A stretch of DNA of 64,000 nucleotides, taken from contig NC_060062.1 in assembly GCF_020283565.1 (NCBI RefSeq), positions 54,148,439 through 54,212,438 of the forward strand, in the 5' to 3' direction. This document shows positions 10,864 to 22,725 of this stretch, one piece after another. The first letter of the stretch is position 1. The number at the start of each line of letters is the position of its first letter. The position numbers and the translations under genes are program-made. The notes below the pieces were generated by a model. That model saw nothing but the letters and a program-made list of their open reading frames with translations, did no database searches and was not told where the DNA came from. The stretch is from Trifolium pratense (Eukaryota; Streptophyta; Magnoliopsida; Fabales; Fabaceae).

Positions 10864-13800
10864 TTGTCGTGAAGACAGTTACTCTCCTTGTGAGGGTACT
10901 ATATGATAAAATAGAAACCTCTAGTTATTATATTGCCACATTGCATTCTTACTTTCTGTGATTCTGTGGTCTAGTTACCTGCTTAGAATTAGAAAATGGG
11001 AAGTAAGATGGGTAGGGAATTAAAGGGGAGAGTGGAAAGAAAAACTTGAGTTAGTCAAAGCAGCATGTTGAGAAAGCTTCTATATTTTAGAGACTCGTCT
11101 TCTGATTCTTATCGTACAGAAATCACATTATTGTTTGGTATCTCTGACTCATTTAATTATTTTTGTTTACCATTTTGTGCAGATAATTTGTTTTAGCCTA
11201 ATCTTAAAAGCACATGTATCACAGTTTTTGCTTTCTTGCCCTTCCCTTTTATCTTGCTGGGTTGAATCCTCATCCAAATTTTTTTATATCTTTTATCTCC
11301 TTTCGATCAGGTATGCTGAAAAATCTTGATCATCTATAGGCAATTTGTTATGACAATTGCGCAGCATGACCTCAGTCATGACTTGGTGAAACAATGTTCA
11401 TGATCTCTTTAACCAACAAAAAAGGTAATGAATGCATCAAATGCAGTGCATCCATCAGGTGATATATAATATGCTTGTACTTTAGGAGATGGCATATATT
11501 ACCGAAGTTGTATTTTTGCATATTAGCATGGATCAGTGTTTCTATGATCTCTCGAATAATATGAACTGTAGTGTTACAGAAAGGTTGATGCAATCCTTCT
11601 AGATTATCATTATTCAGTTTGGTATTTTGTTGTCTTGGGGTCAAGCAACATCATGAAAATTGTAGTTCAGAGCATTTTAAAAAGCACACATTAACTGATT
11701 GTGTCTGCCGTGGATAGTAGAACCATGGTCAATAGATATCACTGTTTTTTTGCATTTGTTGAAAATAACTATTGATGATTTAAAATGTGGTTTTGGTTGA
11801 GTCACTGTTGTAAAAAATTATAGAAGACCATAATAATTTGCTAGGTTGCTAGGTATTACCAAGCTAACAACATTAGCAAATTATGAGCCCTGAATGAAAT
11901 TTTGGATAGTATATTTTATCATAGGCCAAGACTCGGTTCGTAATTTTACCGAAGGGCCTGCCCCTAAAAACTGAGAAAGTTATGTGTAAAATGAAGCTCC
12001 TAACATTTGATAGGCATAGCTAAAGCTCCTGCTTGTGTTTTTTGAGTATTTTACTAAATAGATATAAGCAAAACCTATCCTCCATCACTTATGTCATAAC
12101 ACAAAAAACGCTTCTATAGAAACGTGATAATTGTATTTGGTAAAACTTTATTCATTGAAGTTTTGAAGCCTAATCTAAGGCAACTCCACACATTACTATA
12201 ACATCACTGCACTATGTATATCAACATCATATTTAGAGCATACTATTATGGAGGTAATAAAACTAGGTCAAGCTTGACAATGTTCCTTCCTTGGCATACA
12301 AGACTACTCTTACTTATCCCCTCCGGTTTCTCCATTTTGACTTATTTACGACATTAGTATTGTAACCATCAAGAAGGAAAAAGAAATCAAACCTCTGGAC
12401 ACCTGTTTAAGAAGCTTAGAACTCTTACCATTTAAACCAATTTATTGTTTGTAAATGATAAAGTTTTTAACAATTGAAGAATGATATCTTATATCATACC
12501 CATCTTAACATGTTAATATGTCTAATATTTCCATTTTTTGGTATAAAAAATAATTTCCAATTTGATTCGTTAAATTCAATTCAACTAATGAAGCACATAG
12601 TATGTGGTAGTTCACTTGATCACACTGTCCTTTTAAAATTTAGGTATATAGATAATCACACAAATTTTTTTTGTTCTGAAAATTAATTATTAGTTAAGGA
12701 AAAGAACATGATGAGGTAACACTCTAGCAAATTCCAACGTAACCCCAAAGTTATACTATCTGGTATGGCCCAGGGGTGAGGTTAAATCCAGTCTTAAGTT
12801 AAGATCAGGCATAGAGTTAGGTGTGTTAGAGAAAACAAATTATTTTCTTTTGTACATTTCACTTTTTTTTTTTTATTATATTTTCAATTTCTCCATTAAA
12901 ATTTAAAACTCACCATCCACTTTTCTTTCTAATGTTTGATACACAAAATTGAGAGAATTTTCGATGGAGAGGGAAGTTTGGGGACGTGAAATCTTAAAAG
13001 AGTTGAAGTCGTAAAATTAGTGGACTACATGAAGGGATATGGATTTAGTGAATTCATAAATATACTGACTGTAGTGCAGTCGGCCACATATAAACCATCT
13101 GATCAAGATCGGACGGTTCAGATTTTAAAATCAGATTTTCTAATTAAAATCTGACCTTAAAATCTGAGTCGTCTGATCTTGATCAGACGATCCAAATCCA
13201 CTGACTGCATGCAGTCGACTTCACAAAATCCAAATCCTACATGAAGAGCTTATTGAGGGTGAATTCTCAAAACATAATTTTTAGTGTTTTTTTTTTGGAA
13301 TATATCCTCAAGTACAATACAGAGACATGATATATTTTATGATGTTTAATTTCAATATAAGAGGATTTAAATCCATAATTATTAATTTACGAGAATAATT
13401 GAGTGAATTTTAATTTGCAAAGTATTATTGATAAATAGAGATAAAGTGAATGTGAAAATTCACTTCAATGATTTCAAAATATACCGAAATGTAAGATAAT
13501 GGAATGAGAGATTGATTAGGGTTGATACCATGTAAGATAATGAAATGATTGTCTTTCTTATTATGTGAATAGAATATATATATATATATATATAATGTTT
13601 GGTCAACTATTTAATTATTATACATTATAATTACGGGGAAATTGTTATCACAAATATCTTATTCTATCACAAAGGAAAATTACAATCATCTGGGCTCTAC
13701 TATCTTTTTGTAACAAAGAAAAAACAAAAAAGAAAATTACAATCATCTCTATTACATTAAATTTGTGTAAATTAATGCGAAAAAATCACCTAAAACTTAG

Positions 13801-14570
13801 TGCGTCAATATGCACTTTAAAATTTATTTGTATACTCCTTTCGATTATTATTATAAGCAAAAAATAACTTTTTAAATTTATTGAAAAACTGATGGATCAT
13901 ATCTTCATCCTCATTTTGATATTTTATTGCAGTATTCCCCAACAGAATTTTTAACACTTGTCTTGAAATTAGGCTCTTAAATTAAAATCATCATTATAAT
14001 TTTTACCAAATGACAGTAAACCAATCAAATGTGACATAAATGAGCATAGCTATATGATTGAGACACATTAAGTCCCACATTTTCCTTCAACCATATAAAT
14101 CAATCATCATCATCATCTTATCATGTGACAAACCAATTAAACTACTATACTATTCCCTCCCTCAAATTCTGCTACAGAGATTAAAAACAATGAAACTTCA
14201 ATTTGAAGTAAAGAGTCCCACGTTGTTGTAGTATGATCAGTTTCCACCAATAAAGAAAAAAGAAAAAAAAAAAGGACAAAATTCAGATTCAGACACCTAT
14301 CTATCTGAGAATTCATCTGCTAAATTAGCATGTTACATTGTCAACATCAAACATGCCAAAAATGATCACAAACACACTTTTTGATAGAAACTTTTAAGCT
14401 GCAATGAGTTAAACTTGTCGCCATTTTCACTGTACCTTTGCTTCTACTCACTGTCTCTTCTTCTGTAGTTTGTTTTTTTGTTTGTTTTCTTGCTGTAGTG
14501 TGAAGTCTCATGCTTCTTCTTGTTGCAAAGTTTCTATCTTTTTTCTTTGGACTATATTGGGTTGAATTTA
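10864..14570. other. Intergenic, no supported gene
   Basis: About 3.7 kb without convincing coding sequence. It holds a MITE at 13066-13215 and an (AT)n run at 13574-13593, both noted here or separately. The rest shows only short spurious frames. The 3' part (14140-14600) is the upstream region of the NAT gene and is rich in pyrimidine stretches, as expected of a plant 5' UTR. Confidence 0.55.
13066..13215. mobile_element. Palindromic MITE, about 150 bp
   Basis: The arms are complementary: ATCTGATCAAGATCGGACG on the left and CGTCTGATCTTGATCAGACG on the right, followed by AAAATCTGA stretches. The tips carry GTGCAGTCG and TGCAGTCGAC. No clear target duplication was found, so the family is undecided. 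Confidence 0.65.
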
Positions 14571-14610
14571 TTTGAGTTATCATTGCAATTTTTCAAAGGA
14601 AAAAGCTAAA

Positions 14611-17600
14611 ATGGAAACTGGGTCAAGCTCAGAAATTTTAGATAAGGGTAAAGTTATGAGGGGTGGCAATAGCAAAAAGAAGCAAGATTCTAATGGTATA
14701 AAAATTGAACCTTTTGTTCCAAGAAGAGATCACAATCCTAAAGAGTTGAAGACTTGGGCAAAGAAAACTGGGTTTGTATCTGATTATTCAGGTGAAGCTG
14801 GGACTAGTGCAAGTGAGAATTTTGATAGTGTTGTTGTTCATGATGTTGATCATAGAGAAGGAGGGTCTTCTCCTAAGATAGAGATTGATCCGGTTCTCGG
14901 GGTTGCGAGGCCGAACCAGGACGATGAGATTGAACTAGATCTTGAGTCCAAGCATGGAGTTAAAAGGAGTCAGAAAGATAGGTTTTTGAGGGCAAACTAT
15001 GCGTTGAATGGGATAGTAGGGAACCAAAATGAGAGGAGGAAAAATGGGGTTGAACCTGTTTTGGATTATGGTGTCAAGAAAATTGATTTAAGAGGGAATG
15101 GTGATGATACTAATGTAGTGGTGAATTTGATTAGGGATAGTGATGGTCATGGGCTTGGAGTCGCTGCGGTTGCTCCAATGCCCGAGCAAAAGAAGGAAGA
15201 GGAAGGTGTAAGTGAAGGAGATGTTAAGGTGAATCTGTATGCAGAAGGGGATGAACCTGTTGATAGAGAGTGTCAAAGACCATCTGGAATGAAGTATGGA
15301 CTCACAGAAAATCCTGGTCATGGTTAGTATAAATTGATTTTACCTGTTTCTCACATTTAACTTGCAAAGCTAATTTTGGATAGTTATCAAAATAGTATGG
15401 TTGGTTTAACTTGCATTTGTATGGAAATGTTGATGTCTAACCTTTGACACACTAACACAGTCACCGAACTCAACATTGACACTTACTCGCCAACACAGGT
15501 AATAATTTGAGAAAAAGGAAAATTGAATGGAACTACATGTATCGGTGCTGTGTTGGTTGGTGCCAGGAAAATAGATTTTAACCCTTATGTTATGCTAGCC
15601 TTAGCCTTAAGTCAGTATCGTATATCCTAACCAGTTTCATTTATCATATAATTTTTGAACTGCGTGATATTTTTTCTTTAGCTATGTAACTTTCTCATAT
15701 GTACTTCCTTCGGTCACAACTATCATCAAAACTTCACTTATCAGATTCATTGAATAACTTCATTGAATAACTGATGTATTTTAGGCCTGATACATCAGTT
15801 ATTCAATGAATCTGAAAAGTGAAGTTTTGTTTATAATTGTCGGCGGAGGGAGTAGTAAGCAGTTATGTAGCTAGCTTCTTTGTATTTTAGGTGTTCAGTG
15901 TTCACAAACCCAAAATTCATTTCAATTATAAGCCGATTGGTCATTACATTTGAATTTGGTATAGTAACTGCGTCATGCAGTTTTCGATCCCAACCATTCC
16001 ATCTCAAATTAACAGTCGAAATCATTTTAAACCGATTTTGTTATGTAATTTGAATAATCTGATCTCAGATTAATGGTCAAGATTGAAAATTGCAAGCTTT
16101 TCCCACTGCAGGGAATCCTTTAGCTTAAATTTTAGCAAAGTCGTTTCACTTTATCTTGACAAGTTAGTCTATAATGATGTATTTGTAAGCTCTTAAGCTA
16201 CTTTCTGTATGCTATAAATAGCAAGGTTAATACTCAGACATGCTAAAAATGTTAGTACTTTATTTTTACTTATATCATAGCATTTTTAACTGCAGTACCT
16301 CTTATCTACTATGGCCTGCAGCACTATCTATCATTGATTGGCTCATTAGTGTTAATCCCATTAGTAATGATCCCAGTCATGGGTGGAACAGATGTAAGCA
16401 TATACACTTTATGCAATGGTTCATGCTTTGATTATGCACTTGAAAAATTGATAGTATCCCATACTCATATGTATTAACTTTTGCGATCGATGTTAACAGA
16501 ACGATACAGCTAATGTAATTTCCACAATGCTGTTTCTATCTGGAGTCACAACGATACTGCATTCGTACCTTGGAACTCGACTTCCTTTAGTTCAAGGGAG
16601 CTCATTTGTATACTTAGCACCAGCATTAGTTATCATAAATTCTGAAGAGTTCCGAAATCTTAATCACCATGTAAAGTCACATTTAACTTTGGTTTTTCTT
16701 CTTATTGTTGGTAACTGTTTCTGGTTTTCGATAATAATGTCTTGTTATAACGGCAGAAATTTAGGCACACAATGAGGGAACTTCAAGGAGCTATAATTGT
16801 TGGTTCAATATTCCAATGTATTCTGGGATTTAGTGGTTTAATGTCTCTTCTTCTCAGGTAAAAAAATCTGCATGTGATCTTTAAGCCACTGATAAATTTC
16901 ATCAAGACTAAGCATTCTACTATCTTTGGTGTAGGATAATCAACCCAATTGTTGTGGCTCCAACTGTTGCTGCTGTAGGTTTAGCATTCTTCAGCTATGG
17001 ATTTCCACAAGCTGGAACTTGCATGGAAATTAGCATTCCACAAATAGTGTTGGTTCTAATATTCACACTGGTGAGTCCATCTAACCCAACTATTTCATTT
17101 ATTTTTTTTACTAAAATGACCATGGACTTGTCCACAAATCCTAGCTCAACCGGCAGAAATGCCGAAATTGCTTGTTCGAACGCCGTGACCGGGGTTTGGA
17201 CCCTGGTTCCTCCACTTTGTGTGTGTGAGGTTTTAAATGCTTGCAATTTCGTCTATCTACAAAAAAAAATGACCATGGACAGTCTTTCATTAAATGATTT
17301 CATGAGTTTCCTTCTTTTCTTATTTGTAGCATCTTAGAGGAATATCTATCTTTGGAAACCACCTTTTTCGAATTTACGCTGTAAGTATTTAAATTTAATG
17401 TCACTTGTTTGATTTTAACTTTTTTAGACATGACATTTTTTTATACAACTTTTGTGCACTCCGCGGTCAGGAAATTCTTGCATTCACGCAGTTGGGACAT
17501 CGACGGCCGTTTACTCAAGATTGGTCGGTCCAGATTCAAATTCAGTATTTTGAATTATAAAATTAAAACTACAATCGTCATTTTCCTGAACAATCCGATT

Positions 17601-19872
17601 CCCCGAGTGCATGAATGCGGGATTCCTTACCGCAGGGAATCAGAATTGTCATAAAATCTTTTCCATGCTACAAGCTTAGACGCTTCTTTTCTAATATGCA
17701 AGTGTCCTTAACTATATATATATACTAACAGATTCTGTGGACACATTTTAATATTTGTAGGTTCCTTTAAGTGTTACAATAATTTGGATATATGCGTCGT
17801 TTTTAACAGCCGGGGGAGCATATAACTACAAAGGATGCAATCCCAATATCCCTAGCTCAAACATTCTGATTGATGCATGCAAAAAGCATGTTTATACAAT
17901 GAAGCATTGCAGGACTGATGTATCAAATGCACTGTCAACTTCTTCATGGCTCAGAATTCCTTACCCTTTACAATGGGGTTTCCCAATTTTCCATTTTAGG
18001 ACTTGCATAATCATGGTCATTGTGTCTCTGGTTGCTTCTGTGGATTCTGTAAGTACATTATTTAACTTCTTGCAAGTGTAAAATAATATTTTTATATATC
18101 CTCACTAATAATAAGTTTGAGAAAACTGCGTTGGATGGGCTGGTTGAACTAGTTGAGCTAAGGGTTAAAGGAGTTTGAGGTCTAGGGTTCTAGTCCTGGC
18201 AAGGTGTAAAAAACCAAACATAACAATTAACATACTAACAATTTGCCATTAAAAAAAAAAGAGTTTGAGAAAACTCAAGCACCATTTTAACATTGTGGAC
18301 TTTCTTATATAAAAATGCATTTTAATCACAAATGCAAAATGGTGGTTATCACTTATCAATAAGGCTTTAAATCACAGTTGCGGCTGGATCACAATATTTC
18401 ATATTGTGGAGAATCTCAGTCAAATGTGGCTGATAATGCCTCGATCGCAGTCGTAAAAGACATAAAAAAAACTTTATGATGCAGCCCTCATCGCAGTCAC
18501 AAACCACTTTTTATAAAACCCTTATCTTCAATGTGCAAAATCACTTTTAAGCCTTCAAATGAAGTTATGTGACTGGTATGTTCATTTTCTAGGTTGGAAC
18601 TTATCACAATGCATCTTTGAGAATTAATTTGAGGCCTCCGACAACAGGAGTTGTGAGCCGTGGAATTGCATTGGAGGGTTTCTGTAGTATATTAGCAGGT
18701 CTTTGGGGTTCAGGAACTGGTTCAACTACCTTGACTGAAAATGTTCACATAATTGACATAACAAAGGTGGCAAGTAGAAGGGTAGTGGAACTTGGAGCAG
18801 CCTTCATGATCCTCTTCTCATTTATGGGTAAAGCGCCAAAACTCGATGACATGCTTGAGCCATAATTTTATCACAATTTTTTTAAACTTAATCTTAATGT
18901 TTTATAGTTAATTTTCGTCAGAAGGTAAGTAAAGTCTGACTAATGATTTTCTCAGAGTATTTCTATTTGCATTCATTCGGTTTGAGAAAAAATCTTATAA
19001 GTTCATTCTTGTTTTCATTACTAGACTAACATGTTATTTTCTTACTATACTTAGAAATAGAAAATAAGGTGATTCTTTTTTTGGTTTTAACTCTCTGGTT
19101 TTTAAAGAAAAGAGACCTTGATAATTCAAAGTTCGGTTAGACGAAAACAAAGTGAAATCTAAGTAGTATTTTTGTAATTAAAAGTAGAAAAATGAAAATT
19201 CTCAACTTATTTTCATGTTCAATTTGAAGGTTCAATAAAGTGGCAATAAGGTTGAATATATTTGTTTTCCTTATAGGAAAGGTGGGTGCTCTTCTGGCTT
19301 CTATTCCACAGGCCTTGGCTGCATCAGTACTATGTTTCATTTGGGCCCTTAATACAGCATTAGGCCTCTCAACATTACAAAATGGTCAATCAGGAAAATT
19401 TAGGAATATAACAATAGTTGGTGTTTCATTGTTTCTTGGTTTATCCATTCCTGCATATTTTCAACAATATCAGCCTCAAACCAGTTTGGTATTGCCCTCT
19501 TATTTGGTACCTTATGCAGCTGCTTCTAGTGGACCATTCCATTCAGGCATTAAACAAGTAAGCACTTATCAGGAACAGCTTTTATAGTTTACATAAGAAT
19601 ATGTCAATCATAAAGTTAGATAGATTATTAACTTGTCCCTTTTTTGTTAGCTTGACTTTGCAATCAATGCACTTATGTCCTTAAACATGGTGGTTACACT
19701 GTTGGTGGCATTGATACTGGAAAACACTGTCCCAAGAAGCTCACAGGAACGCGCCGCGTATATATGGACGCAACCTCAAGACATTGCGATGGATCCCACA
19801 CTGACATCTGCATATTCTCTACCAAAGAAAGTTGCTAGATGTTTCTGTTGGGCAAGATGGTTAGGAGTTTGA
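14611..19872 (+). CDS. Nucleobase-ascorbate transporter, NAT11/NAT12-like (764 aa)
   Basis: Multi-pass membrane transporter of the NAT/NCS2 family, whose characterised members move purines, uracil or ascorbate. Ten exons keep phase: 14611-15322, 16296-16393, 16500-16670, 16757-16857, 16935-17070, 17330-17380, 17761-18048, 18593-18827, 19277-19557, 19651-19872. Exon 1 encodes a hydrophilic N-terminal extension of about 237 residues, charged and Ser/Lys/Glu-rich, which sets the NAT11/12 branch apart from short plant NATs. The membrane core then begins with VPLIYYGLQHYLSLIGS, containing the QH motif of the first helix. The NAT signature appears at residues 568-577 as ENVHIIDITK, with His where the consensus has Gly. 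I chose the ATG before ETGSSSE; a longer upstream frame lacks ATG. Transport substrate cannot be told from sequence. Introns hold a Stowaway MITE, a SINE and another inverted repeat. Confidence 0.92.
15704..15852. mobile_element. Stowaway-type MITE in NAT intron 1, 149 bp
   Basis: The ends are CTTCCTTCGGTC and (complement) CTCCCTCCGCCG, flanked by TA on both sides (15702-15703 and 15853-15854). The arms AAAACTTCACTTATCAGATT and complement form a long stem. TA duplication plus CTCCCTCC ends is the Stowaway (Tc1/mariner) hallmark. Confidence 0.88.
17128..17265 (+). mobile_element. tRNA-derived SINE in NAT intron 5, with 15-bp TSD
   Basis: It is flanked by perfect direct repeats AAAATGACCATGGAC (17113-17127 and 17266-17280) and ends in an A-rich tail. 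The body holds a pol III A-box-like TAGCTCAACCGG and a degenerate B box GGTTTGGACCC. A related copy lies at 24529-24670 in the U-box gene. This explains the open frame seen across this intron. Confidence 0.85.
17465..17640. mobile_element. Inverted-repeat MITE in NAT intron 6
   Basis: The left end CCGCGGTCAGGAAATTC...TGCATTCACGC mirrors the right end (complement CCTGCGGTAAGGAATCC...GCATTCATGC). The internal sequence is AT-rich. No target duplication was defined. It sits wholly between exon 6 (ends 17380) and exon 7 (starts 17761). Confidence 0.55.
18125..18260 (+). repeat. Possible tRNA-like SINE fragment in NAT intron 7
   Basis: The sequence has a B-box-like GGGTTCTAGTCC after an A-box-like TAGTTGAGCTAAGG, followed about 70 bp later by an A-rich tail. 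No target duplication was found, so this is a tentative SINE call. Confidence 0.35.
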
Positions 19873-20462
19873 GACGCCAACATAGTTGGGATGTCAATTA
19901 TCATAGTGATGTTTTTGCAATGCCAGTATTCGGTAAAAAAGTGACTAATGGTAACATTCAATACTGATTCATGTATTAATTTTTCTTCTTCTGTGGGAAC
20001 ATGGAGGAGGAAAAAATTGTAAAAAAGAACATAGCCTGGAGCTTTGAGGGAGCATAGAAGATATAGATGGATTGAACATAGCTTATGAAGAATAAAAACA
20101 TTTAGATGGATTGAATTACAGTATACCAAATAGGAAATAGTATAGCACTGATTACTTATACATAATTCTTTTAATCAATTGATAATTCATTTTATACTTT
20201 CTACCTGTTTGATATTTAAAGTTACAATAAATCAAATGTTTAATATACTTCATGAGTTAGTTGGATAGTTAAAAAGCATAAAAATGCGATTTTTTTTTTT
20301 GACGAAAAAATTATGCAAAGTTGATCATTAGTATTAGATAAAAGTTATAAATAAATCTATTTTTCTTAGAAGAGGTGTCCACATTTAATATTTGACGGGG
20401 TTTGAATAGGACTCCTTCCGCGGAGAACCTATGGAAATAAAGTTATAAGCAGATGTGTGTAT
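19873..20462. other. Convergent intergenic spacer between NAT and the U-box gene
   Basis: This stretch carries the 3' flanks of both genes, which end toward one another. It is AT-rich with no coding features. Confidence 0.6.
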
Positions 20463-22674
20463 TTATTTGACAACTTGATTAGCTGATCTCTTGCTATGCC
20501 AATACTGAATTAGGGAACGGAGGTTATGATTAGGTAAAAGTAATGTATTCTTCAGCCTCAAGCTTTTGGGTGATATGTCATTTCCAGATTGCAACCACTC
20601 TTCTATTGCTTCCAGCTCATAAGAAAATCCATCTGCTGCTATGTATGGATTTCTCATTACTCTCTGCATTTAGGTAGTAACATGTGACACATTACTTTTA
20701 ATGCTAATTAAGTGAGCAAATGAGCAAACCACCATTTTGGTATTTTGGTCTTCGAATGTGTAACTCGTTATATTAGACCTTGAATGTATCAAAATTGCAA
20801 ACCAATCCATAATATCTCTTTTTATAAATCATTTTGGATCTTAAACTTGTTTATAGGTAGTCAATTTAGTCTCTCGATGTGTATTTTGTTGGTCAATTTA
20901 GTCCATAAAATTTCGATATATTCAAGGACCAATGTGACAACGAGTTACACTTTTAGAGATCAAAATGGTGGTTTGCAAGTGAACAAAAAGATAAATAGAT
21001 AAATTTTGTTAAAAATATAGATATAGATAAATAAATTGATTAGGAAACGAACCTTTTGGATTGGGCAAAGGAAAATATTAGGCACTTTAATGGAGTCACA
21101 ACCTTTTCTTTTGATTTCATTGAGTTCTTCCATGATTTTTCTTATACTCATTTCTTCTACATTGGACATGCACCTCGTTGCTAAGTCCAAAAGTTCTCTT
21201 GCTACATCAAATGGCCATTCTTCACCAATCTCATCATAAAAGGCTTCCATATCAATTGTCCCCCAATTTCCTCTTCCAGTCAATATATGCAACAACAAAA
21301 TTCCAATTTCTTTCACAACTAACCCAACATTACATTCTTCATTGCAACCATGAAAACAAAATGTCACCTTTGCAACAAGATTGTTGTCTAGGAGAATGTT
21401 GGATGGAGAAATGTGACAATGAATAATGGGCCTGGGCTGAAATGAATTTAGAAAGCCCAGCCCAGAACAAACTTCTATGGCTATCTTTATGCAATCTTGC
21501 CAGCTTATAGTCTTGCAAAGTAGCTTGTCTTCCAAGTTTCCATTTTGCATGTATTCCAAAACTAAGCATTTGGGCTCAGAGCAGAAGCCCAATACAGCAA
21601 CTAGATGAGGATGCCGAATATTTACCTTAGCTTGGAAATCTTGTTGGGACAAGGCAAAAGTAGAACCAAGCATCTTGATTGCAACATTGGAATGATTAAT
21701 GTTTCCTCTATAAACATTACTCCAATCCCCACAAGATTTCAACCTAAAGTATTCTGAAAAGTTGTTGGTGGCCAACATGATCTCTTCCTTAGTATACTCT
21801 CTTAAATAAAAACTCTTCTCATTAATATTACTAATTTCATTATTGTCATCTTCTTTTTCTTTGAAAAACATAACCCTTTTGTTCAACACATCCCTTTGTC
21901 TACTTAGCTCCTCAATCACCATTAACATCTCTGTCCTTGCAGCCATTACATTCTCAAGTTTGGTTTCACATTCTGAAATTTCCAATGTGGAAACATGAAG
22001 CTTATTTTTTAGGTCTAGTTGTTGCTCTACCAATGAGCTAAGCCTTTGTTTGCTCTCTTCAACATTCATTCTAATTTTTTGAATTTGTTCTTTTTCTACA
22101 TTAAGTTCTTTCTTTAGCTCTTCCCTTTTTGTCACTTCTTCACTTTTTAGATATTCAAGTTCTTCTTCCTAAAAAAATGATACCTTGTGTTATTTAGAAA
22201 GTACATTTTGACACAAATTTGAAATAATTTAAAATCGACAATAATTTCAATAGTTAATGTTATTTAATAATTAATGTGCTTAATTACATTCAATTGATTG
22301 TTAATTAAAATAATAACAAGTCACAAATTCATTAACTATCAACTAAACATAATTAATGATATATTTAAACTGTAATAACCACCTAAACTATTGTTAAATT
22401 TTATTTTTCTTCATATTATAAATATTATTACCTGACGATTGCATATATAAATCGCCCATTCAGCTTTTGCATGCCTATCCAAATTGTCCTTTTCTTCTTT
22501 TCTTTTCATTTGGATTGTATTATAAGCTTCATTCAGTTTATATGTGAGGATCTCAAATTTTCCTTCAGCACTCTGAGTTGGTCTCAAATATAGGGAATAC
22601 AATTTTTACAAGTCTACAATGTAAATCTTACATAATATAAATGCGTGGCTCTAACACAACACTTATTAGAGACC

Positions 22675-22725
<51 letters not shown>

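Noticed and set aside
16954..17337. 127-codon frame within NAT
   Set aside because: It runs from exon 5 into intron 5 and through the SINE. The splice model explains it.
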